This document shows positions 8,623 through 16,804 of a stretch of DNA of 64,000 nucleotides, one piece after another. Position 1 is the first letter of the stretch, and each line of letters starts with the position of its first letter. Where the stretch lies: positions 186,001 through 250,000 of the forward strand of contig NZ_JAFBGA010000001.1 in assembly GCF_016909575.1 (NCBI RefSeq). The letters run 5' to 3'. The notes beneath the pieces are model-generated. The model was not told where the DNA came from. It worked only from the letters and a program-made list of their open reading frames with translations, and made no database searches. The position numbers and the translations under genes are program-made. Source of the DNA: Streptomyces sp. HB132. GTDB taxonomy: Bacteria > Actinomycetota > Actinomycetes > Streptomycetales > Streptomycetaceae.

Positions 8623-11088
8623 TCAGGTCTGCTGCTCGTCGGCGAGCTCCGCGACGCCGGTGATCCGGTGCAGCGGATACGTCCGGACCTCGTCGGCCGT
8701 GTGGTCGTACGCCGTCACGAAGCCGCCCTCCACCTTGACCGGGGCGATCACCCGCTGGCTGGCCGCGCCGTCGGCGTTGACGTAGCCGATCCAGACCGCC
8801 GAGCCCGTCATGGCGGCTGCCTGCACGGTGACCAGGGTCTCCGCGGGGGTGGTGCGGGGGAGGGAGCCCGACGTCGCGGTGTCCGGGGCGTCCCGCTGGA
8901 CCGCTCTGGCGGCCGTGTCCCCGGCCCGGACGGCGCGGACCGCGGCGGCTAGGAGGGTGGCGTCGGGGACCGGCGGGCCCTCGGGGACGGGGACGGGCGG
9001 CGTACGGGGCGGGGTGCGGCGGGCGCCGGCGCGGGTGATCAGGACGTCGCCCTCCGCGGACTCGGCGGCCGGGGCGTACCCCATCTCGCGCAGCCCGTCG
9101 AGGAGCGACCCGGGGTCGGCCTGCGTGGCCAGGACGGTCGGCGCCAGCCGGCGCAGCCGCAGGGGGGCCGAGCGCTTGTCGGCCAGGATCTCGTTGAGCA
9201 CGGCCTCGTCGTCGCACCGTACGTAGGCGGAGGCGGCGCCGATCCGGAGGTGGCCGTGGCGGCGCGCCACGTCGTCGATGAGGTAGCTCAGCGGCTGCGG
9301 CACCGGTGTGCGGCTGTGGGTGGCGAGGAAGGCGTGCAGGTCGGTGGCGGCCTGCCCCGCGTCGAGCGCGCGGCGTACGGAGCCGGGGGTGAAGCGGTAG
9401 ACGGTCGCCCCGCCCTTGGACTCGACGTCGGCGAGCACCGAGAGCATCTCGGCCAGCGGGCGTTCCAGCGGGCCGGGGGCGACCGCCGTCAGGTCGGCCT
9501 GGAGCAGTACGTGGTCCAGGGGTTCGGGGATCAGCGGGGCGAGGCGGGCGGCGGCCGGGGCGGGGCCCTCCTCGAGCAGGGCGCGGGCCTGGGAGGAGAG
9601 GGCCCCTCGGCCGGTGATGCCGAGCAGCTCCGCCTCGTTGACCGTCCACAGGGCGATCCGGGAGCGAAGGTCGGAGGCGTCGCCCGGGGCTGCCTGCCCA
9701 CCCGGCCCCGGGGTACGTACCGGCCGTTCCCAGCGGAGCCGGGCGAGCAGTGTCTGCGGGTCGGGGGCGGTGCCCGGCGGGAGCGAGGCGAACAGGGTCA
9801 GGACCCGTCGGCGTACCTCGGGCGCGGCCGAACGGTCCAGATCGGAGCCGAGCGTGGACAGGGCCCGGCCCTTGGAGTCCTGGCCGCCGATCAGACCCGC
9901 GGTGCGGGTGGCCGCGAGCCAGGCGGTGGCGAGGTGGGTCCAGCGGTCCTGGGCGGGCAGGTCCAGCCACTCGTCGGACGCGGGGGTCGGCGCATACCGT
10001 TCGTCGGTCTCGCCGTCGGAGGCCAGCAGGCCCGCCGCGTAGGCGAGTTCGATCCAGAAGGCGGCAACAGGCTCCGGGGAGTCGAGCGCGACGGCGGCAC
10101 GCTTCAGCTCGCGCACGCTGAGGCCGCCCGCGCGGAGGATGGCCGGGCCGCCGTTGTTCCAGAGCTTCAGGAGTTCCTCGACGGTCGACAACGCCATGAA
10201 GCCCTGGCCCGCCGCCGCTCTGTCCACGGCCTGGGGATCGCGCTCGGCCGCCGCCACGAGCTCCGGTGCCACGGGTTCGGGAACGCGGTGCGCGCGGCCG
10301 GCCCGCAGGTGCAGCGCCGCCTCACGGGGCAGGACGACGGTGCGCGTCGAAACGGGCAGCAACAGCCCGCGGTCGCGCAGCCATTGCACGGGCGGGGCGG
10401 GATTCGGGGTGAGCTCGCCGTACGGCGGTCCCCAGACCAGCCGGTCGAGCACGGACAGCGCCTCGGCCGGGGCGGTGTCCAGCAGTTCGGCCATCCTGGT
10501 CCGGTCCGTGAAGAGACCGGCCAGCGACGCGACGGCGGAGACCGGGTCATGGGTGCCGGGCAGCCCGGCGGTGGTCAGGATCTCCTGAAGGCGGCCCGGC
10601 GACATGCCGGCTGTCGCCTCGGCGACGGTCGGGCCGAGACCGGTGGGGGAGGGGTGCTGCGGGGACGGGGCGAGCAGCTCGCGTGCGGTGCGTACGAGAT
10701 GCAGCCGCTGGTCCTCGCCCCAGACCAGGGCCTGTTCGCGCAGGGTCGTGAGGGCGGCGGGCAGCGCGGCGGTGATCGCCGCGCCCGCGTCGTCGCGGCC
10801 GTCCCCGTCGTCGTGGCCGTCACCGGTGAGGAGCGCGAGCAGCGTGTCGTACGGAGCCGGATCCGGCGCCACGGCCAGCGCCTCCGCGGTCTGCAGGGCG
10901 AAGCGGTCGAGGTGTTCCAGCGCGCGGACGACGGAGGCCCGTGTGCCGGCCCGGGTCGCCAGCTGGGTGATGTCGTTCGGCACGGGGCTCAGCAGGTCGG
11001 GGCGGGCACGCAGCAGCCCCGCCAGCGATTCGTCGCCCCGGGCGCGCAGAGCCTCGGCGAGCGTGCGCGGTGGTGTGGTCGTCCCCAT
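8623..11088 (-). CDS. Large protein with XPB N-terminal-like domain and C-terminal WYL-like domain
   Basis: About 821 residues. Homologues are annotated as helicase C-terminal/helicase-associated domain proteins, yet I see no Walker A or DExH motif, so it is not a helicase by itself. Residues about 564-680 match the XPB N-terminal domain position by position (RFTPGSVRRALDAG, SRTPVP, LNEILADKR, LRRLAPTV). Residues about 750-815 (VWIGYVNADG ... TYPLHRITGV) are a WYL-like ligand-sensing module. The N-terminus holds helical repeats and winged-helix-like segments (ITQLATRAGTRASVVRALEHLDRF). GTG 11097 is an alternative start, preceded by AGGGG. A role in DNA damage handling with XPB is inferred from the shared domain and proximity. 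Confidence 0.75.
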   Translation of the reverse strand: MGTTTPPRTLAEALRARGDESLAGLLRARPDLLSPVPNDITQLATRAGTRASVVRALEHLDRFALQTAEALAVAPDPAPYDTLLALLTGDGHDDGDGRDDAGAAITAALPAALTTLREQALVWGEDQRLHLVRTARELLAPSPQHPSPTGLGPTVAEATAGMSPGRLQEILTTAGLPGTHDPVSAVASLAGLFTDRTRMAELLDTAPAEALSVLDRLVWGPPYGELTPNPAPPVQWLRDRGLLLPVSTRTVVLPREAALHLRAGRAHRVPEPVAPELVAAAERDPQAVDRAAAGQGFMALSTVEELLKLWNNGGPAILRAGGLSVRELKRAAVALDSPEPVAAFWIELAYAAGLLASDGETDERYAPTPASDEWLDLPAQDRWTHLATAWLAATRTAGLIGGQDSKGRALSTLGSDLDRSAAPEVRRRVLTLFASLPPGTAPDPQTLLARLRWERPVRTPGPGGQAAPGDASDLRSRIALWTVNEAELLGITGRGALSSQARALLEEGPAPAAARLAPLIPEPLDHVLLQADLTAVAPGPLERPLAEMLSVLADVESKGGATVYRFTPGSVRRALDAGQAATDLHAFLATHSRTPVPQPLSYLIDDVARRHGHLRIGAASAYVRCDDEAVLNEILADKRSAPLRLRRLAPTVLATQADPGSLLDGLREMGYAPAAESAEGDVLITRAGARRTPPRTPPVPVPEGPPVPDATLLAAAVRAVRAGDTAARAVQRDAPDTATSGSLPRTTPAETLVTVQAAAMTGSAVWIGYVNADGAASQRVIAPVKVEGGFVTAYDHTADEVRTYPLHRITGVAELADEQQT

Positions 11089-11152
11089 CCGTCCCACGGT
11101 AGCCCCTGGAACGCTACCGTCGGGGCAGGGCGTGTGGAGGGAGAACCAGCGC

Positions 11153-12373
11153 GTGGGGATCGAGAGCGACCAGCTCGTCTACGACTACCTCAGCCGGGTC
11201 GGTGACCTGGCGCAGCAGCAACAGCTGTCCTCGGGGGCCCGGATGAGGCTCGTCGCGACACTGCGGGGCGAGATCGACCGGCAGCGCGGCACCGACGGTT
11301 CGGACTCTCCGGCCGTGGTCCGGCGCATCATCGGCAGGCTCGGAGCACCGGACGAACTCGTCGCCGCGGCTGGCGAGTCGGGCGACGGAGCGGTGTCGCT
11401 GCCGTCGCCCCGGGCGGACGCGGCGACGGACGCCGCACGCCCGCGCGGGGTGCCACGGGCGCGGCGGGGAGTGCTCCGGAAAGACGCGTCGGGCAAGGGC
11501 GCGTCGGGCAAGGGTGCGTCGGGTAAAGGCGCGTCGGGCAAGGGAGCCGTGCCCGAGCGGGCAGCACCCGAGGGCGCGTCGTCCGAGGGCGCGTCGTCCG
11601 ACGCGACGACGGGGCCCGGCTCCGGCTGGCCGTCGGCGTCCGCTCCGCACATGGCGGGCCTCGGCCAGGCCCCGGCCGTGGGTGAGCCCTCCGAGGGTGA
11701 GCCCGAGTGGTGGCGGATCGAGCCCGGGCCGTTCGGTGAGGGCGCGCAGGGTGCGCAGGGGCCCATGGGTCCGGGCACGGCCGTTCCGGGGTTCGTGGGC
11801 GGGCTGGAGAGCCCGGAGCTGTTCGGGCTGCCCGGCACGTCGAAGGCCCCGCGCGGCCCTGGGACCCCGGGCGCACCGAAGCCCCCCGGGCCCCGCGCCC
11901 CGGAGGGCGAGGAGGAGTCCGGCGAGGCGGCAGGCGGGAAGGAGGCCGTACCGGCTGCGCTGCCCCGTCCCCGGAGGCGGCTGCGACTGCGTCCGCGGCG
12001 GGCCGTCGCGGACGCCGAGGCGGCCGCACGGCCGCGTCTCTCGAACCCGCTGCTGCTGCTGGCCGCCGCCCTGCTGGTGGCCGGAGCCGTACTCGGGTCG
12101 TGGCTGGCGCTCGCGGGTGGCTGGCTGCTGGCCTACAGCTCACGGAAGTTCTCGCGCGCGGAGGCCAAGTGGGTCGCGATGGGCCTGCCGGGCGTGGTCG
12201 TGGCGGGGGCCTTCGTCTGGGTGTGGGGGCGCATGGACGGCCGCTGGGGCGAGCCCCTCGCAGAGGACGCGGTGGGCGACGCGATGACGGACGTGTGGCC
12301 CGTGGTGGTGCGGGTGGCGGCGGTGGCCTCGGCGATGTATCTGGTGTGGCGGGCACGCAGGCTGCGGGGATGA
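11153..12373 (+). CDS. Membrane protein with N-terminal helical domain and low-complexity linker
   Basis: The 406-residue product begins with a compact helical domain (LVYDYLSRVGDLAQQQQL ... RLGAPDELVAAAG) like those that sit before membrane segments in actinobacterial DUF1700/HAAS-type proteins. A long Gly/Ala/Pro/Ser linker follows, including four ASGKG pentapeptides from a 15-bp tandem repeat. Then comes a basic patch (PRRRLRLRPRR) and three to four membrane helices in the last 120 residues. GGAGGGAG at 11136-11143, 9 nt before GTG 11153, decides the start. It diverges from the XPB-domain gene. No function is recognised. Confidence 0.75.
   Translation: MGIESDQLVYDYLSRVGDLAQQQQLSSGARMRLVATLRGEIDRQRGTDGSDSPAVVRRIIGRLGAPDELVAAAGESGDGAVSLPSPRADAATDAARPRGVPRARRGVLRKDASGKGASGKGASGKGASGKGAVPERAAPEGASSEGASSDATTGPGSGWPSASAPHMAGLGQAPAVGEPSEGEPEWWRIEPGPFGEGAQGAQGPMGPGTAVPGFVGGLESPELFGLPGTSKAPRGPGTPGAPKPPGPRAPEGEEESGEAAGGKEAVPAALPRPRRRLRLRPRRAVADAEAAARPRLSNPLLLLAAALLVAGAVLGSWLALAGGWLLAYSSRKFSRAEAKWVAMGLPGVVVAGAFVWVWGRMDGRWGEPLAEDAVGDAMTDVWPVVVRVAAVASAMYLVWRARRLRG
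11486..11545 (+). repeat. Four 15-bp tandem repeats coding ASGKG
   Basis: Four adjacent copies of GCGTCGGGCAAGGGC (11486, 11501, 11516 and 11531), with only third-position changes (GGT, AAA). The weaker GCGTCGTCCGAGGGC-type units further on suggest older copies. The repeat keeps frame and should vary in number between strains. Confidence 0.9.
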
Positions 12374-12403
12374 GCCCCGCCCGCAGGCTGGTGCGGGCAT
12401 AGA

Positions 12404-12442
12404 GCGTACGTTCGTACACTTTCAAGGTGTACGATCGTACGC
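12404..12442. promoter_or_regulatory. TetR-type operator overlapping a leaderless promoter
   Basis: Left arm GCGTACGTTCGTACAC (12404-12419) and right arm GTGTACGATCGTACGC (12427-12442) are inverted copies with 15 of 16 bases paired, separated by 7 bp. The right arm ends exactly at the ATG of the acetyltransferase (12443) and contains TACGAT (12430-12435), a good -10 placed 7 nt before that ATG. The likely ligand is the TetR protein encoded at 13036-13581. Confidence 0.85.
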
Positions 12443-13024
12443 ATGCCGACGGACTACTTCGCCAACGATCCGCGCACCAACCACGAGCGCATGCTCGCCG
12501 GTGACCTCTACGTCGCCGACGATCCGGAGATCTCCCGGAGGCAGCAGCGGGCGGTGCGCCTCGCGTCGCGCTACCAGGACGCCTGCGCCGAGGACTCCGG
12601 TGCCGCCCGTACGATCCTGGCCGAGCTACTGGACTCCGTGGGCGAGGGCGTGGACCTGCGCCCGCCGCTCTACGTCGACTACGGCAGCAACATCAGCATC
12701 GGCGCCCGCACGTTCGTCAACTACCACCTCACCGCGCTGGACGTCGCGCGCATCACCATCGGTGAGGACTGCCAGATCGGCCCCAACGTCCAGCTCCTCA
12801 CGCCCACCCACCCCGTGGAGCCGGGCCCGCGCCGGGACAAGCTGGAGGCCGCGCTCCCCATCACCATCGGTGACAACGTCTGGCTCGGCGGCGGCGTCAT
12901 CGTGTGCCCCGGGGTGACCATCGGGGACGACTCCGTGATCGGTGCGGGCGCCGTGGTCACGAAGGACATCCCCGCCGGCGTCGTCGCGGTGGGCAACCCC
13001 GCCCGCGTCGTCCGCAGCGTCTGA
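12443..13024 (+). CDS. Sugar O-acetyltransferase (maltose/galactoside acetyltransferase type)
   Basis: The 193-residue product has the N-terminal Mac domain (MLAGDLYVADDPEISRRQQRA) followed by a left-handed beta-helix of hexapeptide repeats (ISIGARTF, ITIGEDCQIGPNVQLLTPTHP, ITIGDNVWLGGGVIVCPGVTIGDDSVIGAGAVV). The catalytic His is in LLTPTHP. It transfers acetyl from acetyl-CoA to a sugar 6-hydroxyl; the exact sugar is unknown and the usual role is detoxifying non-metabolised sugars. There is no Shine-Dalgarno sequence, and an operator/-10 abuts the start, so the mRNA is probably leaderless and repressed by the TetR gene 11 nt downstream. Confidence 0.92.
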   Translation: MPTDYFANDPRTNHERMLAGDLYVADDPEISRRQQRAVRLASRYQDACAEDSGAARTILAELLDSVGEGVDLRPPLYVDYGSNISIGARTFVNYHLTALDVARITIGEDCQIGPNVQLLTPTHPVEPGPRRDKLEAALPITIGDNVWLGGGVIVCPGVTIGDDSVIGAGAVVTKDIPAGVVAVGNPARVVRSV

Positions 13025-13035
13025 CCGGCCGCCCC

Positions 13036-13581
13036 ATGGCCACCGGACGCACGGATCCGCAGCGCCGCGAGCGCATCCTCGCGGCCACGCTCGACCACAT
13101 CGCCGAGGAGGGCGTGGTCGGCGTCTCCCACCGCAAGGTCGCCGGGCGGGCCGGTGTGCCGCTGGGCTCGATGACGTATCACTTCAGCGGCATCGACGAT
13201 CTGCTGCGCGAGGCCTTCACGCTCTTCGCCGACCACATCGTGGCCGTCTTCGAGCTGTACCTGGGACGGGCCGGCACGCCCGACGAGGCCCGGGAGGCCG
13301 TCACCGACCTGATCCACGTGCTCTCCGAGGGGCCCCGCCGGGACCTCGTCCTCACCCAGGAGCTCTACACGCTCGCCGCGCGGCGTGACGAGTACCGAGA
13401 ACTCACCCACGCCTGGATGAACCGCAGCCGCCGTCTGCTGGAGCAGCACTTCGAACCGGACACCGCCCGCCAGCTGGACGCGCTGATCGAGGGGCTGGCC
13501 CTGCACCGGTCCCTGGACACCGAGCCGCAGAGCCGTGAGCTGACGCGGCTGGCGGTACGACGGATGACGTCCGGCGCCTGA
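13036..13581 (+). CDS. TetR family transcriptional regulator
   Basis: The 181-residue product begins TDPQRRERILAATLDHIAEEG and has the helix-turn-helix VSHRKVAGRAGVPLGSMTYHFSG (about 33-55), with the YHF signature. The C-terminal part is the all-helical ligand and dimer domain. It follows the acetyltransferase by 11 nt in the same direction, so both are probably one operon controlled through the 39-bp palindrome upstream of 12443. ATG 13036 fits the TetR length; the frame stays open upstream only because it shadows the acetyltransferase. Confidence 0.92.
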   Translation: MATGRTDPQRRERILAATLDHIAEEGVVGVSHRKVAGRAGVPLGSMTYHFSGIDDLLREAFTLFADHIVAVFELYLGRAGTPDEAREAVTDLIHVLSEGPRRDLVLTQELYTLAARRDEYRELTHAWMNRSRRLLEQHFEPDTARQLDALIEGLALHRSLDTEPQSRELTRLAVRRMTSGA

Positions 13582-13737
13582 GGCGCGGGTACGGAGCGCC
13601 GGAAGCGTGCACGGGCGGACACCGGAACCGTGCACACCCCCGAACCGCCTGCGGGGCGCGGACCTGACACCGCGCCCCGCAGGCCTGGGGTGCCCCGCAG
13701 GCCCGGAAGGGCCCGGGGGTGCCCACGAAGGCCCGCG

Positions 13738-14292
13738 TCAGCGGGCCCGTTCCCTGCGCAGTCGCACCTCCTCGGCGGTCACGGGCGCGTGGATCCGGTA
13801 CACGTCGCCGACCCGCAGACTGCCCGGCGTGCTGTACTCGCCGTGGGTCGCGACGAAGGAGACGGCTGTCCGCGATCCGGGCTGCCAGAAGGTGCGGTAG
13901 TACGGAGCGTTCCCCGCGTACTCCGGGATCTCCAGCAGAGGGACACCGCGACGGTGCAGGAGGCGCCGCAGCTTCTCGAACCGGAGCCGGGTGGCGAAGC
14001 GCCCGTAGCGGGCGCGGAGCACCTCGCCCGGGATCGTACGGTCACGGCGGGCGAGCCGGTGCACCTGGAGGCTGAAGTGGTGTCCCGCCCACGGGTCGCG
14101 GGCGCTCGTACGGTGGAAGTGGAACTCCGCCAGGCCGTGGTCGCGGAGCATCGCCTCCTTGCCGAAGGCGTTCTCGGCGAAGTCCGTCCCCAGCACCGCG
14201 GCGACCCGGCCCGGGGAGTCGTCAGGTCGGAGGCCGAGCACGGTGCCGGTGGTGACGGTGTCGACGTAGAACGCCAGGGAGTACGGGGTCAA
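13738..14292 (-). CDS. Hypothetical protein, 184 aa, TTG start
   Basis: I do not recognise a defined family. The N-terminal segment (SLAFYVDTVTTGTVLGLRPDDSPGRVAAVLG) followed by LRDHGLAEFHFHR resembles a style seen in actinobacterial proteins thought to be immunity or effector partners, which is a weak hint only. The C-terminal half is Arg-rich and ends VTAEEVRLRRERAR. No signal peptide or membrane helix is present. The frame begins at TTG 14292 with AGGA about 6 nt upstream; a later start would cut conserved-looking sequence. It diverges from the HAD phosphatase gene. Confidence 0.65.
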   Translation of the reverse strand: MTPYSLAFYVDTVTTGTVLGLRPDDSPGRVAAVLGTDFAENAFGKEAMLRDHGLAEFHFHRTSARDPWAGHHFSLQVHRLARRDRTIPGEVLRARYGRFATRLRFEKLRRLLHRRGVPLLEIPEYAGNAPYYRTFWQPGSRTAVSFVATHGEYSTPGSLRVGDVYRIHAPVTAEEVRLRRERAR

Positions 14293-14420
14293 CTCTCGTC
14301 CTGGGCAGGAGCGGATGGGTGCTGTGATCCTGCACGCCGTGGAGCGGTCCGGAGCCCTCGGGCCCCTCGCCGCAGCCGGTGACGGACGGGCCCGACGTCA
14401 TGACCGGGGAGGTCGGCACA

Positions 14421-15047
14421 ATGGGTGCTATGCCCACACACACCTTGACGGTCGGTTTCGACCTCGACATGACGCTCATCGACTCCCGGCCCGGCATCAA
14501 GGCCGCCTACGAGGCACTGGCCGCCGAGACGGGTGTGTACATCGACACGGATCTGGTGGTCAGCCGGCTCGGCCCGCCGCTCGAGGACGAGATGGTCAAC
14601 TGGTTCCCGGCCGACGCGATCGCCGCTGCGTGCGACCGGTACCGCGCCATCTACCCGGACACGGCGATCACGCCGACGACCGCGCTCCCCGGCGCCCGGG
14701 AGGCCGTGGAGGCCGTTCAGGCGCTCGGCGGGCGGGCGATGGTCGTCACCGCCAAGTACGAGCCGAACGCCAAGCTCCACCTCGCGCACCTCGGCATCGC
14801 GACGGACGTGCTGATCGGCGGGCTCTGGGCCGAGGGCAAGGCGGAGGCGCTCCTGGAGCACGGCGCGCGGATCTACGTCGGCGACCACACCGGTGACGTA
14901 CGGGGGGCCCGCGCGGCCAACGCCCTGTCGGTGGGTGTCACCACCGGGCCGTGCGATGAGGAGGAGCTCCGCGCGGCCGGAGCCGACGTGATCCTTCCGG
15001 ACCTCACGGCGTTCCCCGCCTGGCTGAGCACCGTCGCGGCGGCCTGA
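14421..15047 (+). CDS. HAD-superfamily hydrolase (phosphoglycolate phosphatase-like)
   Basis: A phosphatase of the haloacid dehalogenase superfamily, about 208 residues. Motif I is [13 protein letters not shown], with the two catalytic aspartates; a helical cap follows, then motif II VVTAKY, with the Lys in the K/AEALLEHG stretch and motif [14 protein letters not shown]. The pattern fits phosphoglycolate phosphatase or another small-metabolite phosphatase, but substrate cannot be read from sequence. GGGGAGG (14406-14412) lies 8 nt before ATG 14421. A second ATG at 14430 has CACAAT 7 nt upstream, so a leaderless start there is possible. Confidence 0.88.
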   Translation: MGAMPTHTLTVGFDLDMTLIDSRPGIKAAYEALAAETGVYIDTDLVVSRLGPPLEDEMVNWFPADAIAAACDRYRAIYPDTAITPTTALPGAREAVEAVQALGGRAMVVTAKYEPNAKLHLAHLGIATDVLIGGLWAEGKAEALLEHGARIYVGDHTGDVRGARAANALSVGVTTGPCDEEELRAAGADVILPDLTAFPAWLSTVAAA

Positions 15048-15076
15048 CTCCCCGGGCGCGAGGCCGGGCCCTTCCG

Positions 15077-15313
15077 CTACCTCGCGGCGGCGCGCTTCGG
15101 GGAGTTCTTCCACACCGAGCGGACCACCCCCGCCGCCGCGATCAGGAAGCCCAGACCCATCAGCATGCACACCGCGTAGGCGATGGACGGGAACGGTTCG
15201 GTGCCCAGGAACAGCGGAGCCACGGTGACCAGGGTGGCCAGCGCGCCGAGGAAGAAGACGATCGCGCCGACCTGTACGAGCCGGTCGCCTGCGCCGGAAG
15301 GAGTAGTACTCAC
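15077..15313 (-). CDS. Small two-helix membrane protein
   Basis: 78 residues with two hydrophobic helices ([24 protein letters not shown] and [21 protein letters not shown]) and a basic C-terminal tail (NSPKRAAAR). Conserved-looking hypothetical protein of actinomycetes; no function is known to me. It converges on the HAD phosphatase gene and diverges from the cold-shock gene. Confidence 0.75.
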   Translation of the reverse strand: MSTTPSGAGDRLVQVGAIVFFLGALATLVTVAPLFLGTEPFPSIAYAVCMLMGLGFLIAAAGVVRSVWKNSPKRAAAR

Positions 15314-15478
15314 CCGGCAAGGGTAGTTCCCAGCTCGGCGGAACCATTCGGCGACGTCTTGTGTCCGGCCTCTGGGCCATTAGCCTGGGACTTGGCGGGT
15401 CCAGGACCCGCTGTACTGCTATCCGGAGCCGTTTCGCGGCTCTCCCGCGCACCGACGAGTACGAGGACGAGGACAGAC

Positions 15479-15862
15479 GTGCCCACGGGTAAGGTCAAAT
15501 GGTTCAATTCGGAAAAGGGCTTCGGCTTTCTTTCGCGCGACGACGGCGCCGACGTCTTCGTCCACTCCTCAGTACTTCCCGACGGCGTCGAGGCCCTCAA
15601 GCCCGGTCAGCGCGTCGAATTCGGTGTGGTCGCGGGCCAGCGTGGTGATCAGGCCCTCTCCGTGGTGGTCCTCGACCCCACGCCGTCCGTCGCCGCCGCT
15701 CAGCGGCGCAGGCCGGACGAGCTGGCGTCGATCGTGCAGGACCTGACGACGGTCCTGGAGAACATCACGCCCATGCTGGAGCGGGGCCGATACCCCGACA
15801 AGGCCGCGGGCGCGAAGGTCGCCGGCCTGCTGAGGGCGGTCGCCGACCAGCTCGACGTGTGA
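15479..15862 (+). CDS. Cold-shock domain protein
   Basis: RNA/ssDNA-binding chaperone. Residues 1-66 are a cold-shock domain with RNP1 (KGFGFLSRD) and RNP2 (VFVHSSV) and the usual start [16 protein letters not shown]. The further 60 residues ([46 protein letters not shown] in outline) form a helical extension absent from 67-aa CspA proteins; it is typical of a longer actinobacterial form. GTG 15479 follows a GAGGAC-type Shine-Dalgarno. It converges on mqnD across a strong hairpin. Confidence 0.93.
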   Translation: MPTGKVKWFNSEKGFGFLSRDDGADVFVHSSVLPDGVEALKPGQRVEFGVVAGQRGDQALSVVVLDPTPSVAAAQRRRPDELASIVQDLTTVLENITPMLERGRYPDKAAGAKVAGLLRAVADQLDV

Positions 15863-15900
15863 CGGCCGGGCCGGGCCCGCGAGGCCCGGCCCACGCCGTC
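15861..15900. terminator. Bidirectional terminator between the cold-shock gene and mqnD
   Basis: GGGCCGGGCC (15868-15877) pairs with GGCCCGGCCC (15883-15892) around CGCGA, and outer arms GACGGC (15861-15866) and GCCGTC (15895-15900) add a second stem. Both stop codons touch the outer arms, so the 36 bp between the genes are almost entirely hairpin. Confidence 0.8.
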
Positions 15901-16804
15901 AGCGTGCGGTGAACGCCAGCGCGTCCGGGGCGAGTGCCGGGACGAGCCCTTCGGCCGCCGCCCGGGTCAGCAGGCCGCGGACGGCCGCGTAGCCGTGCTC
16001 GCCGAGGTCGGCGGTGAACTCGTTCACGTAGAGCCCGATGTGCTGGTCGGCCACGGCCGGGTCCATCTCCTGGGCGTGCTCCAGGACGTAGGGACGTGAG
16101 CGCTCCGGGTCGTCCCAGGCCATCCGCACCGACGTGCGGATCGATTCCGACAGCCGGTTCAGCGTCTCCTCGCCCAGCGAGCGCTTGGCGATGATGGCGC
16201 CGAGCGGGATCGGCAGGCCGGTGGTCTGCTCCCAGTGCTCGCCCATGTCTGCGAGGCTGTGCAGGCCGTAGTTCCGGTAGGTGAAGCGTGCCTCGTGGAT
16301 CACGAGCCCGGCGTCCACCCGGCCGTCGCGCACCGCGGGCATGATCTCGTCGAACGGCATGACGACGATCCCGCCCACTCCGCCGGGCACGACCTCGGCA
16401 GCCCACAGCCGGAAGAGCAGATAGGCGGTGGAGCGCTCGCTCGGCACGGCGACGGTCTTCCCCGTCAGGTCCGCGCCCGCCTCCTTGGTGAGGACCAGCG
16501 GCCCGCAGCCACGCCCGAGGGCTCCGCCGCACGGCAGCAGCGCGTACTCCTCCAGCACCCAGGGCAGGACGGCGTAGGAGACCTTCAGCACGTCGAACTC
16601 GCCGCGCTCGGCCATGCCGTTGGTGAGGTCGATGTCGGCGAAGGTGACGTCGAGGGCGGGCGCGCCGGGGACCCTTCCGTGCGCCCAGGAGTCGAAGACG
16701 AAGGTGTCGTTCGGACACGGCGAGAAGGCGATCCGCAGCGCGGGGAGCGGTGCGCCCGCGGAGTCGGTGGCGGTGTCAGTCACGGTGTCGGTCGAGTCGG
16801 TCAT
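15899..16804 (-). CDS. mqnD: 1,4-dihydroxy-6-naphthoate synthase MqnD
   Basis: Futalosine-pathway enzyme of menaquinone synthesis: converts cyclic dehypoxanthinyl futalosine to 1,4-dihydroxy-6-naphthoate. The 301-residue product starts its domain with IAFSPCPNDTFVF and carries DVLKVSYAVLPWVL, GPLVLTK and GLVIHEARFTY, hallmarks of this periplasmic-binding-protein-like family, with the HE of GLVIHE near the catalytic site. ATG 16804 is preferred; TTG 16822 would add six residues. The start overlaps the end of mqnB by 29 nt, so the two are translationally coupled. Menaquinone is the only respiratory quinone in Streptomyces, so this is a core function. Confidence 0.95.
   Translation of the reverse strand: MTDSTDTVTDTATDSAGAPLPALRIAFSPCPNDTFVFDSWAHGRVPGAPALDVTFADIDLTNGMAERGEFDVLKVSYAVLPWVLEEYALLPCGGALGRGCGPLVLTKEAGADLTGKTVAVPSERSTAYLLFRLWAAEVVPGGVGGIVVMPFDEIMPAVRDGRVDAGLVIHEARFTYRNYGLHSLADMGEHWEQTTGLPIPLGAIIAKRSLGEETLNRLSESIRTSVRMAWDDPERSRPYVLEHAQEMDPAVADQHIGLYVNEFTADLGEHGYAAVRGLLTRAAAEGLVPALAPDALAFTAR

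Noticed and set aside
9250..11205. 651-codon plus-strand frame over the XPB/WYL-domain gene
   Set aside because: Repetitive Gly/Gln/Arg translation with no family; the minus strand carries recognisable domains and good codon use.
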